A DNA stretch of 5,000 nucleotides, from contig CAKRVQ010000106.1 of NCBI GenBank assembly GCA_934408795.1, positions 1-5,000 on the forward strand, given 5' to 3'. Origin of the DNA: an uncultured Eubacteriales bacterium. GTDB lineage: Bacteria; Bacillota; Clostridia; Oscillospirales; Acutalibacteraceae. The notes beneath the pieces were generated by a model. It made no database searches, was not told where the DNA came from, and saw nothing but the letters and a program-made list of their open reading frames with translations. Below are positions 1 to 5,000 of the stretch, one piece after another (the first letter of the stretch is position 1; the number at the start of each line of letters is the position of its first letter). The position numbers and the translations under genes were made by a program.

Positions 1-1445
1 TCCCAGACCTTCTCTTCTGCAGCCTTTCTCTCTTCCGAAAGGACCGCACGGATAGAGCCGATGACCCTTCTGCCCCTGCCGATCTCGATTATCTTAAAGC
101 GCACATTCGTACCCTTAAGAGGGGTGAGATCATCGGTTCTGCGAAGGGTAGCCTGAGATGCGGGGATAAAGACGCGAACGCCGTTTGAGTAAACGGTAAG
201 TCCGCCCTTGACGACCTCGGAAACGGTTCCCTCAAGTATCTCGCCCGTCTCGCTTGCCTTTTCGATATTTTCCCAGCCTGCGATAGCATCAAAGCGCTTT
301 TTGGAGAGGGTGACAGTTCCTTCCTGATCGTTTGTTTTCATTATGATAAGGTCAAGGACATCTCCGACCTTAACTTCTTCCTCAAGCTTGACATTCGGGT
401 CGCTTGAGTATTCGTTTGCGGGAACAAAGCCTGCGTGCTTTCTTCCGATATCCACCTGTATTTCGGTAGGACCTACGGCGAGAACATATCCTTTCACATG
501 CTTATCGGTGCTCATATTGCCCGAGAAAGCTTCAAGAGCTTCACCGAAAGACATTTCATCATAGTTGATTTCCTGCTCCTCTGCAGGGGTGAGATTTTCC
601 GACATGGTTACTAAGACCTCCTTTATTATACGGGCGGGCGTCGATGCGCCTGCCACCACTCCAACAAGGCTGCAGCCGGAGAAGATATTTTTATCGAGTT
701 CGTCCGCCGTTTCGATATGGACCGTGACGGGGCACCTCTCCGAGCAGATTTCGAACAGCTTGGATGTGTTGGAGCTATGCTTTCCTCCGATAACGACCAT
801 GCCGTCGCACTCAGCCGACAATGCGGCTGCTTCTTCCTGCCTCTTTGCAGTAGCATTACATATTGTATCAAAAAACTCTGCGTTTGTACATACCTTTTTT
901 AAAGTTTTTTGACACAAAAGCCAAATTTCGTTGTTAAATGTCGTTTGCGATACTACCGTGAAGGGTTCGTCTTTGTCAATCGTGCCGTCGGCGAACAGTT
1001 TATGTATATCATCGGGGTCGGCAAAGGTATATACGGGGCCGCTGCAATGGCCTATTATTCCCTTGACCTCTTTGTGTGAGGCGTCGCCTGCTATCAGAAC
1101 GGTCCTGCCGTCTCTTCCCGTGCGGTCGACGATACCGTGTATCTTTGCCACGAACGGGCAGGTCGCATCCCTATATTCGACACCGAGCCTTTCGGCCTCC
1201 GCCGTCACTGCTTTCTCTACGCCGTGCGAACAAAGGACGAGCACCTCACCGTCCTTTACCTCCTCGGGAGAAGAAACGACTCTTGCGCCGCGGCTTTCAA
1301 GTTCTTTTACAAGCTGATCGTTATGTATTATCGGTCCGTATGTGCAGACTGACCTGCCTTCGTTCAACAACTCTTCGACCATTCCGACCGCTCTGTTTAC
1401 GCCGAAGCAAAAACCGCTGTTTTCGGCAAGTTTTATTTCCGTCAC
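1..1445 (-). CDS. ispH-rpsA: Bifunctional IspH (HMBPP reductase) - ribosomal protein S1 fusion, C-terminus beyond window
   Basis: The open frame covers 481 codons and is cut by the left edge. Residues 1-280 form IspH, the 4Fe-4S enzyme that reduces HMBPP to IPP and DMAPP in the last MEP-pathway step. Cluster ligands are visible as Cys13 (GFCFGV), Cys96 (ATCPF) and Cys196 (DTICNAT). Substrate-side residues include His41, His74 (SHGV), His124 and Glu126 (GDASHKEV), Thr168 (SQTT), GGKHSSNT at 220-227 and GASTP at 266-270. The last proline of the usual HPEV is Lys here. From residue 281 the frame runs without a stop into an acidic linker and two OB-fold S1 domains, about 316-384 and 402-469. More S1 repeats are expected outside the window. 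GTG at 1443-1445 is chosen because GGAGG (1454-1458) lies 8 nt upstream and because it gives family-typical numbering. It overlaps the plsC stop by 4 nt (GTGA). Fusions of this kind are known in Clostridia, so the call is secure. Whether the S1 half is a true ribosomal S1 is less certain. Confidence 0.96.
   Translation of the reverse strand, partial: MTEIKLAENSGFCFGVNRAVGMVEELLNEGRSVCTYGPIIHNDQLVKELESRGARVVSSPEEVKDGEVLVLCSHGVEKAVTAEAERLGVEYRDATCPFVAKIHGIVDRTGRDGRTVLIAGDASHKEVKGIIGHCSGPVYTFADPDDIHKLFADGTIDKDEPFTVVSQTTFNNEIWLLCQKTLKKVCTNAEFFDTICNATAKRQEEAAALSAECDGMVVIGGKHSSNTSKLFEICSERCPVTVHIETADELDKNIFSGCSLVGVVAGASTPARIIKEVLVTMSENLTPAEEQEINYDEMSFGEALEAFSGNMSTDKHVKGYVLAVGPTEIQVDIGRKHAGFVPANEYSSDPNVKLEEEVKVGDVLDLIIMKTNDQEGTVTLSKKRFDAIAGWENIEKASETGEILEGTVSEVVKGGLTVYSNGVRVFIPASQATLRRTDDLTPLKGTNVRFKIIEIGRGRRVIGSIRAVLSEERKAAEEKVW
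616..624 (-). promoter_or_regulatory. Strong internal Shine-Dalgarno at the IspH/S1 junction
   Basis: The minus strand reads AAAGGAGGT at 616-624. It is followed by a 10-nt spacer and an in-frame ATG at 603-605, which is codon 281 of the fusion and the first residue of the S1 part (MSENLTPAEE). A match to the anti-Shine-Dalgarno sequence this long, right at the domain boundary, could permit internal initiation of a free S1-type protein. The spacer is slightly longer than ideal. The same bases encode Lys-Glu-Val, a natural sequence at the end of IspH, so the match may be a coding coincidence or a relic of once-separate genes. Confidence 0.35.
862..890 (-). promoter_or_regulatory. Candidate internal sigma-A promoter with extended -10, inside the IspH part
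   Basis: Read on the minus strand, TGTACA (885-890, 4 of 6 matches to TTGACA) is followed by a 17-nt spacer and TACAAT (862-867, 5 of 6 matches to TATAAT). A TG dinucleotide sits one base before the -10 box, giving an extended -10. Transcription would start near 855, about 250 nt upstream of the S1-domain Met at 603-605. The stretch is visibly AT-richer than its surroundings. Caution is needed because the -10 bases also encode part of the conserved DTICNAT motif, so coding constraint explains some of the match. No other position I inspected in the window matches this well. Confidence 0.4.
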
Positions 1446-2053
1446 TTACCCTGCCTCCAAAGCTCGGTGATATCACCCATCAGTCTTGCCAGGGCGGCGC
1501 GGATCGCATTTTTGCCGTCCTTCACATCCGGCAGTTCGGAGTTCTCTATCGGTTTTCCGTACCTGATGACGGTCTTTCTGAAGATCCTGAATTTGCCCTC
1601 TCGATAGATCGCGCACGGCAGGATCGGAACGCCTGCGGAAGCGGCGATCACCACCGCTCCCGATTTGCCCTGCATGGGAGGCCCGAAGTCACGCCTTCGG
1701 GTGCCCTCTGGGAAGATACCGACTATTTTACCCTCTTTGCCGAGGTCCTCGGCGTACTTTACCGCCGAAGTGTCGTGAGCGCCTCTTTTGACGGGAAAAA
1801 CGCCCATTTTACCGTAAAGAAAAGCCATTATCTTATTATTGAAGATCTCGGCCTTTCCCATAAAGTGAACCTGACGCTTATTTGACGCAATTATGAAGAT
1901 AACATCCGACATCGAAGTATGGTTGCTGCAGAGCACGAATCCGCCTGTCTCGGGGATGTTTTCCTTTCCGTATACTTTGCACGGAAAAAGCGTCTTGCTC
2001 AGAGCTATCATAAGTCCTCTGATGAATCTGTAAAACCCACCCATCCGTATCAC
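1442..2053 (-). CDS. plsC: 1-acyl-sn-glycerol-3-phosphate acyltransferase (PlsC/LPLAT family)
   Basis: This 203-residue protein acylates lysophosphatidic acid to phosphatidic acid at the inner face of the membrane, the branch point for membrane phospholipids. All four LPLAT motifs are present in order: NHTSMSD at 44-50 (catalytic HX4D, His45 and Asp50), GVFPVKRG at 84-91, FPEGTRR at 114-120 and GVPILPCAIY at 141-150. Length is normal for short bacterial PlsC proteins. The N-terminal 25 residues are hydrophobic and basic and probably associate with the membrane. GTG at 2051-2053 overlaps the cmk stop (GTGA). An in-frame ATG three codons later (2042-2044), with GGTGAT just upstream, is an equally reasonable start. 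The 3' end overlaps the ispH start in the same 4-nt way, which argues for translational coupling along the operon. The family is certain. The exact acyl donor and the preferred acceptor cannot be read from the sequence. Confidence 0.93.
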   Translation of the reverse strand: MIRMGGFYRFIRGLMIALSKTLFPCKVYGKENIPETGGFVLCSNHTSMSDVIFIIASNKRQVHFMGKAEIFNNKIMAFLYGKMGVFPVKRGAHDTSAVKYAEDLGKEGKIVGIFPEGTRRRDFGPPMQGKSGAVVIAASAGVPILPCAIYREGKFRIFRKTVIRYGKPIENSELPDVKDGKNAIRAALARLMGDITELWRQGK

Positions 2054-2718
2054 CGTCCGATAGCCTTTTCTATTGTATTCTTTATTATTTCAACCGATTC
2101 TTCAAGTGTATTGCCCGTCGTGTCGACAATGACCGAATCCTCTGCCGGTTTCAAAGGCGCCACCGCTCTTTCGGAATCGTTTTTATCTCTTTTTATAACA
2201 TCTCTCAGCACATCTTCGTACTTCGTATCCGGGTCCTTGAGAATGAGTTCTTTGTAACGCCTTGTCGCCCTGTCCTCAGCCGCGGCGGTAAGGAAGATCT
2301 TTACGGTCGCGTTCGGCAGGACCACTGTGGCAATATCTCTTCCGTCCATCACGATATCGTGGCTTTCCGCTATCTCACGCTGCAGTCCGAGCAAAAAGGT
2401 TCTCACTTCGGGTATTGCCGAAGAGGTCGAGGCTGCCATTGACACCTCGGGTGTTCTTATCTCATCGGTCACATCGCGGCCGTTCAGCATTACCCGCTGC
2501 TCGCCGTTCTTATATGCCATGTCGACCTTCACGCTGCCCAAATGCGCCTTTACGCCCTCTGTATCGGACGGCGATATGCCGTTGTTTATAAGGCTGAGCG
2601 CAACGGTCCTGTAAAGTGCGCCCGTGTCGACATACACAAAGCCCATTTCCTTTGCCACTGCCTTTGAAACAGAGCTTTTGCCGGCGCCCGCCGGTCCGTC
2701 AATTGCGATTGATATCAT
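2050..2718 (-). CDS. cmk: Cytidylate kinase, (d)CMP kinase
   Basis: Cytidylate kinase of 222 residues, the usual length for the bacterial enzyme. It transfers phosphate from ATP to CMP or dCMP, recycling the CMP released by RNA turnover and phospholipid synthesis. Visible motifs are the P-loop GPAGAGKSS (8-16), DTGALYR (31-37) for nucleoside monophosphate binding, the CMP-specific insert with NGRDVT (79-84) and EIRTPEVS (86-93), MDGRDIATVVLP (124-135), the lid region RATRRYKE (150-157) and RDKNDSERAVAPL (177-189), and the closing DTT near 199-201. The ATG start at 2716-2718 is fixed by GGAGGG at 2725-2730, 7 nt away. Its TGA overlaps the GTG start of the plsC-type gene. Linkage of cmk with an S1 gene is a recurrent bacterial arrangement (cmk-rpsA in Escherichia coli), and here the fused ispH-rpsA is two genes downstream. 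Confidence 0.97.
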   Translation of the reverse strand: MISIAIDGPAGAGKSSVSKAVAKEMGFVYVDTGALYRTVALSLINNGISPSDTEGVKAHLGSVKVDMAYKNGEQRVMLNGRDVTDEIRTPEVSMAASTSSAIPEVRTFLLGLQREIAESHDIVMDGRDIATVVLPNATVKIFLTAAAEDRATRRYKELILKDPDTKYEDVLRDVIKRDKNDSERAVAPLKPAEDSVIVDTTGNTLEESVEIIKNTIEKAIGR

Positions 2719-2804
2719 ATTTTACCCTCCGAAAAACCGTATCTTAATATCGCGCACCGTCGATGCGCCGCTTACAGTCACATTATCTGACCGAACGGCT
2801 GCAA
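2719..2804 (-). other. 86-nt intergenic gap between the flavoprotein gene and cmk
   Basis: It holds the cmk ribosome binding site (2725-2730) and a small hairpin on the minus strand: GCGCAT and GTGCGC (2752-2768) around a CGACG loop, with one G-U pair. No T-run follows closely, so it is not a convincing terminator. I found no good -35/-10 pair. One minus-strand frame is open through the gap and ends in TAA at 2722-2724, just inside the cmk leader. Its only usable start is GTG at 2779-2781, with no Shine-Dalgarno, which would encode 19 residues. I do not call it a gene. Confidence 0.4.
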
Positions 2805-3476
2805 TTATGCATTCATTCCCGCAAGGTGCCCGGTTGAAAAAGCGATCTGAAGGTTAAAGCCGCCGGTATATGCATCCACATCGATGACCTCACCCGCAAA
2901 GAAGAGCCCCTGTACGAGCTTCGATTCCATTGTCGACGGATTTATTTCTCCCGTTTTAACACCGCCCGATGTCACTATCGCTTCCTCCACGGGCCTCAGT
3001 CCCGCCGAGACGGCGCGCATATGTTTTAGTGTTTTGACAAGCGACTCTCTCTGTTCACGCGTGACCGAGTTTGCCTTGACCGAAAACGGGATCCCCGCCA
3101 TTGACACCGCGACGGGTATCATTCTTTTGGGAAGCAGCAAACCGAGTGCATTGACTATATCCTTATTACTGTTTTCCGCAAGATCGCGGACGATCCGCCT
3201 GTCGAGCACATTTTCATCGAGGGCGGGCTTCATATCTATTTCCAATATATATTTTTTGCCGTTATTTTTTCTCATATGTGCGCTGGCGCTGAGCACAGTA
3301 GGTCCCGACATACCGAAGTGCGTAAACATCAGCTCGCCGAAGTCGGTGTATATCGGCTTTGTCTTTCCCGGTTCATAGACTTTAAGGGAAATATTTTTAA
3401 GAGCCAATCCCTGAAGTCTCGCACACCACTCATCGGCGGTCACTACCGGTACCAGCGACGGCATTATATCCGTCAC
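2805..3476 (-). CDS. C-terminal fragment of the HI0933-family flavoprotein
   Basis: Downstream of the TAA the frame stays open to the natural TAA stop. Possible restarts are GTG at 3474-3476 (223 residues) and ATG at 3462-3464. Neither has a Shine-Dalgarno, and both lie well over 100 nt beyond the stop, so efficient reinitiation is doubtful. The fragment holds the inserted domain and the C-terminal FAD-contacting GGVKTGEI and GEVIDVDAYTGGFN segments. Thirty-eight further family-like codons sit between the stop and this GTG, which shows that the fragment is a remnant and not an independent gene. Confidence 0.55.
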   Translation of the reverse strand: MTDIMPSLVPVVTADEWCARLQGLALKNISLKVYEPGKTKPIYTDFGELMFTHFGMSGPTVLSASAHMRKNNGKKYILEIDMKPALDENVLDRRIVRDLAENSNKDIVNALGLLLPKRMIPVAVSMAGIPFSVKANSVTREQRESLVKTLKHMRAVSAGLRPVEEAIVTSGGVKTGEINPSTMESKLVQGLFFAGEVIDVDAYTGGFNLQIAFSTGHLAGMNA

Positions 3477-3590
3477 GGTGTGGCCGAGGGAGGAAGCGAG
3501 GCGGAAACCGCTGCCGTCCGACCCTGTGAGCGGATACGAGCTGCCGCCCGCCGCGATGACGACCGAATCGGCAGGATATATCTTTCCGCT

Positions 3591-4040
3591 TTAGGTCTTC
3601 ACCGAGTTCACCGCACCGTTCTCGGTCGATATCTCAATGACCGTCTCACACAGTATTTTTACGCCCGCTTTTTTTGCGGTATTCACAAGAGCATCCACCA
3701 CATCGACCGCTTTATCTGAAACCGGGAAAACCCTGTTCCCCCTCTCGGTTTTCAGGGGGACGCCCGCGTTTTCGAAAAACTTCACGGTATCCTCGGCGGC
3801 AAAAGACGAAAATGCCGAATAGAGAAATCTGCCGTTTTTGGTGACCGAAGATATCAAGCCGTCAAGATCGGTATTGTTTGTGAGGTTGCACCGCCCCTTA
3901 CCCGTGATCATCAGCTTTCTTGCGGGGCGCGGCATTTTTTCGAGCACGGTCACCTCGTTGCCGCGCTCCGCCGCAAATATTGCCGCGGTAAGACCCGCAG
4001 GTCCCCCGCCGACAACGATAATTCTCTTTGACACTTCCAC
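3591..4040 (-). CDS. N-terminal fragment of the HI0933-family flavoprotein (as translated)
   Basis: If the TAA is real, translation from the GTG start gives 149 residues. They contain the first beta-alpha-beta FAD-binding unit and the GKGRCN loop, but none of the second flavin-contacting segment or the substrate domain. The product would be expected to be unstable or inactive. It has its own leader with GAGGT and is the only half with a recognisable ribosome binding site. Confidence 0.6.
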   Translation of the reverse strand: MEVSKRIIVVGGGPAGLTAAIFAAERGNEVTVLEKMPRPARKLMITGKGRCNLTNNTDLDGLISSVTKNGRFLYSAFSSFAAEDTVKFFENAGVPLKTERGNRVFPVSDKAVDVVDALVNTAKKAGVKILCETVIEISTENGAVNSVKT

Positions 4041-4139
4041 CGTTTACCTCAAACACAAATAACAATAAGTTATGTAATCAAACTTGCACGCGGAAAACCT
4101 ATCTTTGCCGCGGAGCTCACGCTCCGATCCGCCGCCCGA
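4041..4139 (-). other. 99-nt intergenic gap upstream of the flavoprotein gene
   Basis: Reading on the minus strand, the first half is GC-rich and has a hairpin CGGAGC-GTGA-GCTCCG at 4111-4126, 14 nt after the upstream stop codon. Its GTGA loop is of GNRA type. No T-run follows, so it is more likely a stabilising 3' structure than an intrinsic terminator. The second half (about 4051-4083) is AT-rich and is followed by the GAGGT ribosome binding site. The AT-rich part could hold a promoter for the downstream genes, but no -35/-10 pair stands out. Confidence 0.4.
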
Positions 4140-4667
4140 TCATTTCAGCAATTTCTTCACCCTGTCGTGATACTTCAGGAAATAAAGGAAGGTAAGCCTT
4201 GTTATCGCCGCGTCGAACACAAAGAACACGACATTTGCGAGGACGGCAAATATAAACTGACCGTATTTCATTCCCATTCCGTATTCCGACGGGTCGACAC
4301 CCGCAAGACCGGTAATTACAAAATAAAACGCCGCCAGCGACGCATTAAACACCGCAAACTTTATCAAATAAGCGAGCGGCTTGATCTTTATACGCTCAAT
4401 GCATTCCTTGAGCACGGGGTAGTATCCTATGACCATTACGAATATGAGTTTTGCCTCAAGTTCCCCCGTAAGAAGGGTTATTGCCGACGCAACACCGTAG
4501 GAAAGCCAGCCCCATCCCGCGCCGAATTCAAGTGTGGGCAGCAACAGGAACAGGCTCGCTATCGCGGGGATCGAATATGTCAGATACGGAAAGTAAGAGC
4601 CGAGCATAACCACGACTGCAAGCGCCGCGGTTATTGCGGAGAATGTAATCTTTTTAGTGTTCTTCAT
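4140..4667 (-). CDS. Small polytopic membrane protein, function unknown
   Basis: I do not recognise a named family for this 175-residue protein. It has about six hydrophobic segments, near residues 8-25, 29-46, 49-67, 72-85, 98-120 and 135-163. A basic MKNTKK start and a basic KKLLK end suggest that both termini are cytoplasmic. Size, segment number and the Ala-rich first helix resemble integral S components of ECF-type vitamin transporters, but this is inference and no ligand motif is evident. GYYPVLKECIER (81-92) is a distinctive central segment after helix 4, and several Gly/Pro positions look constrained. The ATG at 4665-4667 lies 10 nt after the stop of the J-type gene and lacks a clear Shine-Dalgarno, so it probably depends on translational coupling. 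The frame can be read upstream to 4877, but that stretch lies over the J-type gene and looks like its shadow. Confidence 0.8.
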   Translation of the reverse strand: MKNTKKITFSAITAALAVVVMLGSYFPYLTYSIPAIASLFLLLPTLEFGAGWGWLSYGVASAITLLTGELEAKLIFVMVIGYYPVLKECIERIKIKPLAYLIKFAVFNASLAAFYFVITGLAGVDPSEYGMGMKYGQFIFAVLANVVFFVFDAAITRLTFLYFLKYHDRVKKLLK

Positions 4668-4677
4668 CTGTCGATCA

Positions 4678-5000
4678 TCAGCAGCATCTGATAAGATCGC
4701 CGCCCATACATTCGCAGCAGCAATCGGCGCAGATAAGACCCTGGCAAACATCGCAGACGGTACACTCGCTGCCGCCGTATCCGCCGGAGCTGCGGAAGCC
4801 TCCCCTGTTTCTCTGAGCCTGAGCATAAGCGGCTCGATATTCGGGATTGCTCGGATCCATACGGCAAGCGGTTGCAAAGCTTGTATACGAATCGTCGAAC
4901 CATCCGCGTCTGTACAGAACGGTGCCGTTCAGAAAATACCACTCGGCGTTACGGGATTCGACAGGCACTCCGTCAAGAAGGCTCTGGGCATCGTCATACC
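4678..5000 (-). CDS. C-terminal part of a J-domain/TPR protein with Cys-rich tail, N-terminus beyond window
   Basis: The last 106 residues are visible and the start lies to the right of the window. Visible residues 13-60 make a tetratricopeptide-like helical pair (NAEWYFLNGTVLYRRGWFDD, then YTSFATACRMDPSNPEYRAA), usually a protein-binding module. A Gly/Ser-rich hinge follows, then a tail with ten cysteines among the last 28 residues (at 79, 82, 85, 90, 93-95, 97, 105 and 106). Two CxxC spacings there, with CCCEC and a final CC, suggest metal binding or a lipid-anchored or redox tail. From memory, clostridial proteins with an N-terminal DnaJ-type domain end in this way (CADCCCECMGGDLI), which is the basis of the call. 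The J domain itself is not in the window, so the assignment is inferred. An apparent GTG start at 4966-4968 is simply a Val codon in the continuous frame. The TGA is 10 nt before the membrane protein gene, implying co-transcription. Confidence 0.75.
   Translation of the reverse strand, partial: YDDAQSLLDGVPVESRNAEWYFLNGTVLYRRGWFDDSYTSFATACRMDPSNPEYRAAYAQAQRNRGGFRSSGGYGGSECTVCDVCQGLICADCCCECMGGDLIRCC

Larger units (their letters stand above)
2805..4040 (-). pseudogene. HI0933/BaiN-family FAD-dependent oxidoreductase, broken by one in-frame TAA
   Basis: Read as one frame this is a 411-codon gene, the normal size for the HI0933 (TIGR00275-type) flavoproteins, with codon 150 (3591-3593) being TAA. 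Both sides stay in the same frame with no indel. The junction reads AVNSVKT-stop-SGKIYPADSVVIAAGG, which is ordinary family sequence around one lost residue. Motifs present: FAD dinucleotide-binding GGGPAG (11-16) with Glu34 ending the second strand, KLMITGKGRCNLTN (42-55), RVFPVSDKA (103-111), AAGGSSYPLTGSDGSG (163-178), GGVKTGEI (359-366) and GEVIDVDAYTGGFNLQIAFSTG near the C-terminus. GTG at 4038-4040 is the start, with GAGGT 5 nt upstream. Family members are annotated as aminoacetone oxidase-like or BaiN-like, but few have a proven substrate. A standard code applies: TAA also ends this very gene at 2805-2807. It could be a real nonsense mutation, a strain polymorphism or a sequencing error. 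Confidence 0.88.

Noticed and set aside
626..871. 81-codon minus-strand frame starting MIQYVMLLQ.
   Set aside because: It is an out-of-frame shadow of the IspH domain, which carries all the family motifs.
894..906. Slippery heptamer A AAA AAG in phase within the IspH part (codons TTA AAA AAG), as in programmed -1 frameshifting.
   Set aside because: It encodes Leu-Lys-Lys in a conserved gene that continues normally in frame 0. No upstream stimulator or downstream stem is obvious, and no meaningful -1 product follows.
1076..1885. 269-codon open frame on the plus strand.
   Set aside because: It lies antisense to plsC and ispH, is Arg-rich and has no recognisable domain, as expected of a shadow frame opposite a real gene.
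2759..2770. A 12-base match (CGTCGATGCGCC) shared with the end of the IspH part near 638-649.
   Set aside because: One 12-base repeat in 5 kb is expected by chance, and similarity does not extend convincingly on either side.
3591..3593. Recoded stop or alternative genetic code.
   Set aside because: TAA terminates the same gene at 2805-2807, and TGA ends the other four genes at expected lengths, so a standard code fits.
4111..4126. GC-rich hairpin as an intrinsic terminator after the membrane protein gene.
   Set aside because: The stem is only 6 bp and no T-run follows on the transcribed strand.
4668..4877. 70-residue N-terminal extension of the membrane protein.
   Set aside because: It overlaps the well-supported end of the J-type gene in another frame. 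The internal ATG at 4665-4667 starts a typical basic-then-hydrophobic membrane protein N-terminus.
4664..4942. 92-codon minus-strand frame, and the plus-strand frame 4167-4691, at the right end.
   Set aside because: Both are low-complexity, Arg- and basic-rich shadows of the J-type and membrane protein genes.

Overview
The window reads as a chromosomal housekeeping segment of a Gram-positive anaerobe of the class Clostridia, most likely in the Oscillospiraceae/Ruminococcaceae neighbourhood. The grounds are the IspH-ribosomal protein S1 fusion, the gene order, GGAGG-type ribosome binding sites, and frequent GTG starts in DNA of about half G+C. The placement is inferred from gene content and was not confirmed by any search. 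Every gene lies on the minus strand, so transcription runs from right to left.

Right to left the layout is as follows. (1) 4678-5000 holds the C-terminal half of a J-domain/TPR-type protein with a Cys-rich tail, cut by the window edge. (2) 4140-4667 encodes a small polytopic membrane protein of unknown function that starts 10 nt after the previous stop. (3) After a 99-nt gap, 2805-4040 is an HI0933/BaiN-family FAD enzyme interrupted by one in-frame TAA at 3591-3593; the reading frame is otherwise intact, so it is a nonsense-disrupted gene or a sequence error. (4) After an 86-nt gap come three tightly coupled genes: cmk (2050-2718), a plsC-type acyltransferase (1442-2053) and an ispH-rpsA fusion (1-1445, cut at the left edge). 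Both junctions within this trio are 4-nt GTGA stop/start overlaps.

The cmk-plsC-ispH/rpsA trio joins CMP recycling, phosphatidic acid synthesis, the last step of the MEP isoprenoid pathway and an S1-type RNA-binding protein in one transcriptional unit. Such a unit would be expected in growing cells. No mobile element, CRISPR array, tRNA, rRNA, riboswitch or convincing intrinsic terminator was seen.

I do not see a new multi-gene system. The points most worth checking are the in-frame stop in the flavoprotein gene and, inside the ispH-rpsA fusion, a well-formed extended -10 promoter plus a strong Shine-Dalgarno sequence at the domain junction. Together these two signals could allow the S1 half to be made on its own.
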